NCBI RefSeq assembly: GCF_000253295.1
Contig: NC_015717.1
Coordinates: 2,976,001 to 3,040,000, forward strand
Direction of reading: 5' to 3'
Origin: Hyphomicrobium sp. MC1
GTDB taxonomy: Bacteria; Pseudomonadota; Alphaproteobacteria; Rhizobiales; Hyphomicrobiaceae
DNA length: 64,000 nt
Of the stretch, positions 42,402-50,900 are shown piece after piece. Within the stretch, counting starts at the first letter, position 1, and every line of letters starts with the position of its first letter. The notes below the pieces were generated by a model, which ran no database searches, was not told where the DNA came from, and saw nothing but the letters and a program-made list of their open reading frames with translations. The translations under genes were made by a program, and so were the position numbers.

Positions 42402-43982
42402 ATGCGAAACGCCAGCGACTCTCACGCGCCACAGGCTGGTTTCATTTTGATGTCTTCCCGGCCGAAATTGCGGCCCGCAAGCAGAACGACACCCATTCGA
42501 TGCCGCGGCCAATTTCGGCTGCCGTCGCGAGCTATATTTTTCGATCACACGATTTATTGGCTGACGAGCGCGACCCTATGCGCTTCGTTGGTCCTCGGTG
42601 GCGCGACGCGAAGCGGCGCCCTGGGCGATGTCTTTCTGCAATTTCTGTGCGCTTTTGTCCTGATTGCAGCGCTCCGCGAGATCGTCTTGCGACAGGCCTT
42701 GGGACAGTTCAAATGGCCTCTGCTCTTCATTGCTGCGGCTGTGCTTATTCCGGTGCTCCAACTCGTCCCGATGCCTTTGGACTTGTGGAAGCATTTGCCC
42801 GGTCGCTCCGTCATTGCTGAAACATATATATTGATCGAGCGTGATCAACCACCTTCGCCGCTGACGCTTACGCCGACCGCAACGTGGCTCAGCGGGCTGT
42901 CGTTATTGCCTCCTATTGCGGTATTTCTCGGCGTTCTCACACTCAGCAACGTGGAGCGGCGATATCTCAGTCTTCTAGTCATCGCGATGGCCGTTGCCAG
43001 CGTTTTTCTTGGATTGCTGCAGCTTATCCAAGGCCCCCACAGCGCGCTACGATTCTATGACATCACGAACAGAACCGAAGCCGTCGGCTTTTTCGCCAAT
43101 CGGAATCACCTCGCCGCTTTACTCTACGTTTCAGCGCTTTTAATCGGCGTGCATCTGCTCGAAACGCTTGCGGTCGCGAGAACGGTGCACAGCAAGCGGA
43201 TTGATGCCAACTCTTTGGCGCTACTCATTGGGTGGCTTACAGCGCTCGTCATTGTGATGGCTGGCGCGATGATGGCGCGGTCTCGTGCCGGATTGCTTCT
43301 GATGTTTATCGCATTGCTGGGAAGCGTTAGCTTGGCAAGAGCCGATATGCGCCTGAAGATGCTCCGCCCAGGCATTACGAGCGCTGTAATTGGAACCGCG
43401 ATCGCAATCCCGGCTTTCCTATCGCCGCTCGCACTCTATCGCATTCTCGAACGCTTCGGAGCGGACTCCGCAGACAACCTGCGCATTCCTTTTGCTCGCA
43501 ATACGATCTCCGCTGCGATGGCCTATATGCCATGGGGATCCGGCCTTGGCTCATTCGTCCCGGTCTATCAGCTTTTCGAGCCTACTCCGGAAATGGGACT
43601 GACGTATGCGAACCATGCCCACAACGATCTGCTTGAGGTGTGGCTCGAGACGGGCGTCGTTGGTCTGATCCTGGTCGCGATCGTTTGTTCATGGCTGTTT
43701 CGTCGTTCCCTTGCTCTGTGGAACGATAAAGCCAAGAGCGGAATCGATCTGCCGCTTCGCCGCGCCGCAGCCATCGCGCTCGCGCTTTTGCTTGCGCATT
43801 CGCTCGTCGACTATCCGTTACGCACCACCGCCATAGCGACCGTTTCAGCGATGCTGGCGGCATTTTTGTTTTGGCCATTGCCAGACACGGGGTGGAAGCC
43901 GCGTTTCACCGCGGAAACCGTATCATCCCACAAAAGAGTTGCATGCCCCCCCCCGCGGATTAATGTCGAAATAACACTTTAG
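42402..43982 (+). CDS. O-antigen ligase/polymerase family membrane protein
   Basis: 526 residues with about eleven membrane helices and a large loop near residues 330-410 containing the family signatures GFFANRNHLAALLY and NHAHNDLLEVWLETG (Wzy_C/WaaL type). Proteins of this family either ligate glycans to an acceptor or polymerise repeat units. The locus already has another polymerase-like protein (28731-30098), so this one may attach the polymer to lipid A or another anchor, or act as the polymerase itself. The C-terminal 50 residues are soluble. Confidence 0.85.
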   Translation: MRNASDSHAPQAGFILMSSRPKLRPASRTTPIRCRGQFRLPSRAIFFDHTIYWLTSATLCASLVLGGATRSGALGDVFLQFLCAFVLIAALREIVLRQALGQFKWPLLFIAAAVLIPVLQLVPMPLDLWKHLPGRSVIAETYILIERDQPPSPLTLTPTATWLSGLSLLPPIAVFLGVLTLSNVERRYLSLLVIAMAVASVFLGLLQLIQGPHSALRFYDITNRTEAVGFFANRNHLAALLYVSALLIGVHLLETLAVARTVHSKRIDANSLALLIGWLTALVIVMAGAMMARSRAGLLLMFIALLGSVSLARADMRLKMLRPGITSAVIGTAIAIPAFLSPLALYRILERFGADSADNLRIPFARNTISAAMAYMPWGSGLGSFVPVYQLFEPTPEMGLTYANHAHNDLLEVWLETGVVGLILVAIVCSWLFRRSLALWNDKAKSGIDLPLRRAAAIALALLLAHSLVDYPLRTTAIATVSAMLAAFLFWPLPDTGWKPRFTAETVSSHKRVACPPPRINVEITL

Positions 43983-43989
43983 TGTTATT
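43970..43989. promoter_or_regulatory. 20-bp palindrome before the GGDEF-EAL gene
   Basis: AATAACACT (43970-43978), TT, AGTGTTATT (43981-43989) is a perfect 9-bp inverted repeat. It covers the stop codon of the ligase-like gene and lies 65 bp upstream of the GGDEF-EAL start. It could be an operator or a short terminator. Confidence 0.45.
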
Positions 43990-44054
43990 ATTATCGAGAA
44001 ATCCTTTCCGTCCAAGCCGAGCTCACGGATTTCCGTGCGCTCAGGAAAAATCCG

Positions 44055-45707
44055 ATGCCGCTCAACTCTGCGCTCAAACAGATCTTGCTGCCGGCCATCT
44101 GCTCGCTGACGGTCGGAATAGCGGTTTTTCTTGCCGTCGCGAATTCAACTGCGGCCTTCTTCCTGTTGTTGCCTACATATGCCGTCCTGACCGCGGCCAT
44201 CCTGCTGTCTGGCGGAATGGTTCTCCGCATTATCGTTGCTGCAATGGCCGCGCCGACTTTTCTTGCTATTGGCGTCGGCACAGGACAGCCGCTCGTCAGT
44301 GCGCTGGCATTTGCATTCACCTATTCGGTTGCGATCGCTGCTGCCTGTCTTCTGCTCCGTAGTCAAGAGCGGATGCCCGTCAACCTGTTGGCGACGATCG
44401 CCGACACTCGCAACGCCGGTGGCGCGGGGCCTTCATCGGTCTGCGGCCTTGTCGGCCGCAAGCAACTCATCGAACGGATCGACGCGGTCTCGCGCGAAGG
44501 CCATGGCGCAATTGCTTTACTCAGCGTCGACATCGATAATTTCAAGTTTGTCAACGCTACGCTCGGGCATGGGGCTGGCGATGAGGTCTTGGCGATCGTC
44601 CTGGACCGACTGCGCGGCTGCGTCCAACCCGGCGATATCGTTGCGCGACTCAGCGGAGACGAGTTTGCAATCATCTTGAGCGATGCACGATGGCGATACG
44701 CGGTTGGAGCTGCTGCGCAGTCTGTCTTGGAAGCCATCAATGCGCCGATCAAGCTCGGCCAGCAAGACCTTCGTATCGGCGCCAGCATCGGTGTCGCCTC
44801 ATGGCAGGAAAACGTCGATATAGCAGATGAATTCTTGCGCCGCGCCGGCGTCGCGCTCAACGTGGCCAAAGCGGCGGGACGAGGATGCTTCAAGATATTT
44901 GAAGCGCAAATGGACGCTCCTCTCCGGCGGCAACAAGCGCTCGATCAGGATCTTCGCCAAGCCCTCGCCGAACAGGCGTTCGAGGTTCACTATCAGCCTG
45001 TCGTGCACCTTGCGACGAACGAGGTTGTTGCCTTCGAAGCGCTCGTTCGATGGCGGCACGCAACGCGAGGGCTCGTCTCTCCGGCTGAATTCATTCCGGT
45101 TGCGGAAGAATTGGGGCTTATCGCCGCCATCGGAGACGTCGTGCTTCGACAAGCTTGCCGCGATGCCGTCCGATGGCCGGATGATGTCAAGGTGTCGGTG
45201 AATTTCTCGCGCGCGCAATTCGAGCTTCCAAACGCCAAGAGCCAGCTCGAAGCGGCGCTGGCGGAAGCGGGTCTTCCAGCGTGCCGCCTCCAGCTCGAAA
45301 TCACCGAGACGACCGTGATGGCCAACCCGGATCGCGCGCACGTTCTGCTCGATGAACTGCGCGCGCTCGGAATGGAAATTGCGATGGATGATTTCGGAAC
45401 CGGCTATTCGTCTCTAGGCTGTTTGCGGAACTACCCCTTCGATCGCTTGAAAATCGACCGGGCCTTTATTCAAGACCTGACGACCAGCTTCGAAGCACGC
45501 GCCATTTTGACGATGATCGTCAAGCTTGCAAATACACTCGGGATGCATACCACCGCCGAGGGCGTCGAAACCGCCGAGCAGTTCGCAATCGTTAAAGAGG
45601 AAGGCTGCAGCGCGATGCAGGGCTTTTTCTTCAGCCATGCCGTACCGGCGCACGAGGTCCTGGCCTTCTTCCAGCAGCGAATCGCTGGAAGCGATTCCGC
45701 CGCCTGA
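44055..45707 (+). CDS. Membrane GGDEF-EAL protein (cyclic-di-GMP turnover)
   Basis: 550 residues. Four membrane helices occupy about residues 8-100. The GGDEF domain (about 130-285) has RLSGDEFAII, so the signature is SGDEF, a variant that can still be active. The EAL domain (about 300-545) keeps the key residues: FEALVRWRH, EITETTVM, DDFGTGYSSL, KIDRAFI and EGVET. It is therefore a likely phosphodiesterase, perhaps bifunctional. Its position between polysaccharide genes and a LuxR-type regulator, with a PilZ protein further on, suggests control of polymer production or surface attachment. Confidence 0.92.
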   Translation: MPLNSALKQILLPAICSLTVGIAVFLAVANSTAAFFLLLPTYAVLTAAILLSGGMVLRIIVAAMAAPTFLAIGVGTGQPLVSALAFAFTYSVAIAAACLLLRSQERMPVNLLATIADTRNAGGAGPSSVCGLVGRKQLIERIDAVSREGHGAIALLSVDIDNFKFVNATLGHGAGDEVLAIVLDRLRGCVQPGDIVARLSGDEFAIILSDARWRYAVGAAAQSVLEAINAPIKLGQQDLRIGASIGVASWQENVDIADEFLRRAGVALNVAKAAGRGCFKIFEAQMDAPLRRQQALDQDLRQALAEQAFEVHYQPVVHLATNEVVAFEALVRWRHATRGLVSPAEFIPVAEELGLIAAIGDVVLRQACRDAVRWPDDVKVSVNFSRAQFELPNAKSQLEAALAEAGLPACRLQLEITETTVMANPDRAHVLLDELRALGMEIAMDDFGTGYSSLGCLRNYPFDRLKIDRAFIQDLTTSFEARAILTMIVKLANTLGMHTTAEGVETAEQFAIVKEEGCSAMQGFFFSHAVPAHEVLAFFQQRIAGSDSAA

Positions 45708-45712
45708 ACGGC

Positions 45713-45740
45713 CTAGTCCTGCAATCTTTGCGGATAGTCC
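45713..45740. promoter_or_regulatory. Two TAGTCC boxes upstream of the LuxR-type gene
   Basis: CTAGTCC (45713-45719) and TAGTCC (45735-45740) are spaced 22 bp, two helical turns, in the 220-bp gap before the LuxR-type gene. They share the core with the palindrome at 41684. The function is unproven. Confidence 0.35.
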
Positions 45741-45928
45741 AAAATATCTCACCATTACTGGTTGCGCATAATCATTAAAATTGGCCGTGCAAAGAGAATT
45801 GCCACCAATTTGCTTGGTTCGGTGGGTGGCCTGCAGCCGAAACGTCGGATATCTGACCTCGCGTCTGGCGCGCTGGAGACGAATCCTATGCGCTCCTCCC
45901 GGCCGGCTGCCTCACCTCAGGAAATGTT

Positions 45929-46630
45929 ATGAAAGCTCCTGCTTTGCGCGAACCTCCCGTCCACGTCGTTCTCGTAGATAACCGCGGGATTATTCTGGAT
46001 GTGAGCATCAAATCCGGGCGTTCGGATGGAAACAGCAAGGCGGCGCTGTCGCTCTATCCGCTTGGCGAATCCTATTTTGATCATTGCGACGACGCCGACC
46101 ACGTTGCGGCCGTGCAGCAGCTTTTGAAGCGCAAGCGCAGTCTCATTTCGTTTGTGCTTCCCTCCCAGCCGCCGAAGCAGAAGCAGTGGTTCGTCGTCAT
46201 CGGCGTGCCGGTCGGCGCGGATATCGGGAGCGGAGCCGTTCTGATGCACGTCGATATCGCGGATTGGATCCCCGAGACGAAGGATGGTACCGCCGCTCAG
46301 AAAGCGCCGAAGCCGCCGACGTCGCTTAATCCGGGCCTCATCCAGGATACGATTGCAAAAGCCCTCTTCCAGCAGTTCGGACCGGGGTTCGGTGAAGCAC
46401 CTGCGCAGGCGCCGTTGCATCCGGACGTCGATACACTCAGCCCGCGACAGCGCGAAGTGCTGATGCTGCTGGGCGCTGGAAAGAGCAACGCGGAAATTGC
46501 CGAGGAGCTTGCGTGCTCATTGAATACGGTGAAGAGGCACGTAACAGCCGTATTGCAGAAGTTGCGGCTGCCCAACAGGACACGTGCGGCGATGATTGCA
46601 CATCAATTGACCTCTGAAGGTAACGACTGA
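45929..46630 (+). CDS. LuxR-type transcription regulator with PAS-like N-terminus
   Basis: 233 residues, with AGGA six bases before ATG 45929. The C-terminal LuxR helix-turn-helix (about 170-225) reads LSPRQREVLMLLGAGKSNAEIAEELACSLNTVKRHV. The N-terminal 130 residues (VVLVDNRGIILDVS, WFVVIGVPVGADIGSGAVLMHVDI) look like a single PAS fold rather than an autoinducer or receiver domain. A Pro/Ala-rich linker joins the two. It is a good candidate for the local regulator of the polysaccharide genes, but targets are not shown by the sequence. Confidence 0.87.
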   Translation: MKAPALREPPVHVVLVDNRGIILDVSIKSGRSDGNSKAALSLYPLGESYFDHCDDADHVAAVQQLLKRKRSLISFVLPSQPPKQKQWFVVIGVPVGADIGSGAVLMHVDIADWIPETKDGTAAQKAPKPPTSLNPGLIQDTIAKALFQQFGPGFGEAPAQAPLHPDVDTLSPRQREVLMLLGAGKSNAEIAEELACSLNTVKRHVTAVLQKLRLPNRTRAAMIAHQLTSEGND

Positions 46631-46652
46631 CCACAAATTGCGTCCCACGACA

Positions 46653-47327
46653 TTACGCGTCGATGCGAGTGCGCGCATTGACATCGCTGCGCGTGCTTCG
46701 TGGGCGCGACTTTCGTGTCGGCGAAAGCACCGCCTCGGTGACATCGGGATATTGCGGCTCTTCGATCAGGTGAACGATCGTCCGCGCAAATGCAGCGTCG
46801 TCGCATGGATATGCCGGCGGCGGCGACACCACGGACATCCGCACTTTCGGTATAGAGGTCTTGCCGTTCGCCGCGGCCTGAGCGCCGAGAAATGCCGTTG
46901 CAATCGGGATCGCTGCGGGACCATAGGCCGGCGCAATAAACAAGAAATGTAACGTCTCGCCAAGATGAGGAAGCGCAGCATCAAGGCAGTGCAGCAACCG
47001 GCGCGTTGCGATTTCGACGGTCCTCTCCGCCGGCAGGCGGCGCCCATTTATCGGCAGCGCTTCAAGCACGATGACGTCCGGCTGGCCAACTTGAGCGAAC
47101 GCAATCTGGAAAAACGTATTAACGGATTCAGGCCGATCCAGATCTACCGGCTGGCAATATACATTCTCGCGGCCGTCGATCCGGGCATCGAGCGCTTGAA
47201 AATGCGCCGGCGTCGCGCCGAGAGCCAAGCGATATTCGTTCGCCTGCAAACCATCGGCAATCCGTCCCCCCGCAACCGTATGGGCGAACGGAATGACGAC
47301 GACCTTGCCGTTCGATTTGGCGGACAT
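46653..47327 (-). CDS. SDR-like protein lacking catalytic motifs
   Basis: 224 residues from ATG 47327. The fold resembles an SDR (an opening KVVVIPFAHTVAGGRIADGL, DLDRPESVNTFFQIAFAQVGQPDVIVLEAL, and FLGAQAAANGK). The cofactor motif Gly-x3-Gly-x-Gly is replaced by His-Thr-Val-Ala-Gly-Gly-Arg, and Tyr-x3-Lys is missing. It may be a regulatory or degenerate SDR. The Arg/Ser-rich C-terminus is probably disordered. It is convergent with the LuxR-type gene and 58 bp downstream of the IalB gene on the same strand. Confidence 0.6.
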   Translation of the reverse strand: MSAKSNGKVVVIPFAHTVAGGRIADGLQANEYRLALGATPAHFQALDARIDGRENVYCQPVDLDRPESVNTFFQIAFAQVGQPDVIVLEALPINGRRLPAERTVEIATRRLLHCLDAALPHLGETLHFLFIAPAYGPAAIPIATAFLGAQAAANGKTSIPKVRMSVVSPPPAYPCDDAAFARTIVHLIEEPQYPDVTEAVLSPTRKSRPRSTRSDVNARTRIDA

Positions 47328-47385
47328 GTCTGAGCTTTCCTGAACTGATCTCTGCGATCTACGAGTGCCTATGCTCATCGCCGCG

Positions 47386-47886
47386 TCACCGACTTTCCTT
47401 GACGTATTGCTCGTAAGCGGCTGGAAAACCGCGCACGGAAAAATTCAACGCCAGCGGTCGCTGTGAAACGCTTTGTGCGACAGCTGAAATCTTCGTCGCC
47501 TTGCGTATTTTCCCGAGCAACGGCTCGGTCAGATCGAACGGCGCGAAGCGTCCAATGCGATGGCACGCGCTATAGGGAACTTTAAAGCGGTCGCCGTTTT
47601 CGATGCCGACGATGACGCCGTCCGGCAGCGAGACACCAACCGGAACGCGGATCGATGCCTTGAGCTTTCCGGCCTGGTCACGACCGATGGTGAACACGCT
47701 CACGGTCTTGCCGAGCTTCTCGCTGGCAAGCGTCTGGGTCATCATGCAGGACTTATGTCCAGAGGCTGGCAGCGTGCATGTCACGACCCAATCGCCGATG
47801 ACCTGCCGCGATGCCTCGGCCTGGGCGCGCCCGCTACCGAGTATCGACAAAGCGATTAAGGCCGTGAGCACCACAAATCTTGTCAT
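47386..47886 (-). CDS. Invasion-associated locus B (IalB) family protein
   Basis: 166 residues from ATG 47886, with GGAG eight bases upstream. A signal peptide ends at AQAE. The mature part matches IalB proteins: VIGDWVVTCTLPASGHKSCMMTQTL, then VSLPDGVIVGIENGDRFKVPYSACHRIG, with conserved cysteines. IalB-like proteins are periplasmic or outer-surface and common in Rhizobiales, including non-pathogens; the molecular role is not settled. It lies just downstream of the giant autotransporter gene on the same strand. Confidence 0.87.
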   Translation of the reverse strand: MTRFVVLTALIALSILGSGRAQAEASRQVIGDWVVTCTLPASGHKSCMMTQTLASEKLGKTVSVFTIGRDQAGKLKASIRVPVGVSLPDGVIVGIENGDRFKVPYSACHRIGRFAPFDLTEPLLGKIRKATKISAVAQSVSQRPLALNFSVRGFPAAYEQYVKESR

Positions 47887-47984
47887 TGCGAGAACTCCAA
47901 TCCGACGCGGCGTTCGTTCGCCGCAACCCAATGCGGGTAGGAGCGCGAAGGGAGAATTCCGCGCTCCTGCCCGTTCCTTGCCGT

Positions 47985-50900
47985 TTACCAGTCAACTCTC
48001 ACGCCAAGGGTTCCGCCATATCCGACGTAATCGTCTTTGCCGAACTGCACGCCGCCTTTCGCGAAAGCGCTGAGCCCGTCTCCGGCTAGGCTGAAGACAT
48101 TCACGCCGCCAGAGACTTCACCAAGCGCACCGGTCAGATTGTCCGTCGTCTGCAGTTCATAGCCGCCGCTCGATACGCCGGCTTTGTTGTTGCCAAGGAA
48201 CTCGTACAGCCCGCTGACGCCGATGAAGGGCTCATATCTCGCTCGCTCCCTGACGATGGTCGTTCCCAGGCGCACGCCGATGCGACCACGCAAGCTATCG
48301 CCGTCGCTGAAGTTGACGGTCGTGCCGTAGAGCGCCAGATCGTCGATGTCGGAGTTGACGTAAGAGAGCGTAGCGCCCGGCTCGATAAACGTCGTGCCGT
48401 ACGCCATGCGGTAGCCGGTGTCGAGGACGCCACCGATGGACGTGACGTTGGCGTGATCCTTTTGCGAGAAGCTTCCCGAGTAGTCGACGTTGCCGATGTT
48501 CGCCAGAACCTGACCATCGAGGAACCAGCCGCCGCTGAGATACGTCAGATAGCCGCCGACTGCGCCGCCTTCGAATTTCGCGCCCGTTGGTGATGAGTCG
48601 AAATCGAGGTTTGAGCGGAGATATCCGCCCATGACGCCCGCCAACCAGATGCCTGCCCCATCGTCCATGCTACGAATGAGGTCGTAGCCCCCGATGACAC
48701 CGCCGCCCTCCAACTGCGTGTCTACGGACGATTTTTGCGTCGTATTCAGCACCGTGAAGGAATGATCGCGCGAGCGCGACTCGGACGAACCGAGCACCTT
48801 GACCCAGGCGCCCGATGTCGGACGCTCACAACTGGCTTTAGGATCTTTCAGACTGCCGATTTCGCACGTGCCTTCCAATGCAGTGCGCAGGTCTGCCGTT
48901 CTGTCGAGCCAAGCGCCAGCTGTGCTATGCCAAATCGACTGAGCCGCCGATGTCAGACTTGGGAGCTCGAAGAAAGCATGGTTCGGCGCGCTCGCCAGCA
49001 CCCACTCATCCGGTCCTTTGCGGTAGAGATCGTAGGTGAACATGCCGGTGTCGATCGGCCCGCTCGCAAGATAGAAGCTGTTCGGCGGCAACGAGCCCGT
49101 CGCAGTGACGACATTGATGCCCACCGGATTGAAGCTACCAAAACCGGCATTGACGTTGTTGACTTGAATTGCAGTCGCACCCGTCACGCTGCCATCGATC
49201 AGGAGTGCATCCGAACTCGATCCCGGAACTGTTCCGAGGAAGCTATCGACCTTCAGCAGGCTTCGGCCCAGCGTACCGTTGAACGTCAGCGAGCCGCCGC
49301 TCGTCGGGCTCAGTGTGAAGGTGTCGCCCGTGTGTCCGTCCTGAAGATCAATTGTGCCCGTGGCGCCCGGAGCACCGTTATCGAAGCGTTCGACACCTGC
49401 CAGCACCGTTGCGTTATTGAAACCGGGATTGACGGGGTCTGTGGTGAAGATCGTTCCCGTATTATTGAAGGCGTCGGCAAGACCATTGCCAAGATCGCTC
49501 GTTCCGGTGACGTGCCAGCTATTGTTGCTACTGTTATTGAACGTGTTCGGAGTGCTGGTATCTCCCGCGGCAGAAAGATCGACGCGGCCGAAAATGGTAC
49601 CGGCGTTGTTGATCGCAATGGCGCCACCGCTGGCCTCGATTGCGAGAGCTTGTGGCGAACTGCCAAATCCTCGGATAACACCGCCTTCGTTGTTGTTGAT
49701 CGTAGCGCCTGATGCCGTAGCGAGCGCTATGACAGGCGCAGACCAGCCAGAACCTCGAATAAGGCCCGACGAATTAATTTCCGCAGTATCCGCATCGAGC
49801 GCGATGGCGCTTGTGCGTCCCCGGATCGTACCGGCCCCATTGTTTATGGTAACGGCGCCGTCCGCCTCGATATCGACGCCAGCATCGCGGCGTCCGCGAA
49901 TGCTGCCGTAGTCGTTCTCGACTGTGACGTTGCCATCGACGTCTTCGACCCTGATGCCGTCGTCCCCGCCGGAAACCGCACCGCCGAAACGATTGTCGAT
50001 ACGAACGTTGCCATTAACGTCGCTTAGCGAAATGCCATCGCCGCGCCGGCCGCTGATACTGCCGCCGAAATGGTTATCTATCTCGACATCATCGTCGACG
50101 TTCTCGACCTGAATACCATTGTCGCGCCCACGAATGGTGCCCCCAAAGGCATTTGCAATCTCGACATCGTCGTTGACATCGCGAACATCGACGCCATCGC
50201 CGCGGCGACCGGAAATCTCGCCACCGAAGCTATTGCTGATTTCGACGTCGTCATCGACGTCTCGGATGTGAACGCCGTCATCGCGGCCCTTGATCTCACC
50301 GCCCCAGTTATGAAGCGCGACGTCGCCGCGAACATCATGGACCCGGACGCCGGCGTCATTGCCCCGAATGGAACCGTAGACGTTCGCGACTTCGACATCA
50401 CCTCTCACGTCGGAGATATCGACACCATTGTCGCGGCGGCCAGAAATCGACGCTGCGATATTTGTGACTGCCACGTTGTCGCGAACATCTTGAACTTCAA
50501 CGCCGTTGTCGCCGCCTGAGATGTTGCCGCCAAATCCATTTGCAATTTCGACGTCATCGCGAACGTCTCGGACATCGACGCCGCTTCCGCGCTGGCCGGA
50601 GATCGTGCTTCCGAAGCTATTGGAGATCATCACATCGTCGCGAACCTCATCAACCTGGACGCCATTGTCGCGTCCAGAGATGCTGCTGGCGAACTTGTTG
50701 ACGATTTCGACATCATCGTCCGCTTTGCTAACGTCGATGCCGTCGTCGTAACGGCCGGCAATCTGGCTTCCGAAGCTATTCTTTATCGATAGGTCGCCAT
50801 CTTCATCTCGAATATGCACGCCATCGCGGCGGCCCGATATGCTGCTGATACTCCCATTGATTACGGCGATTTTTCCATCAATGTCGTCGGCTTGGATGCC

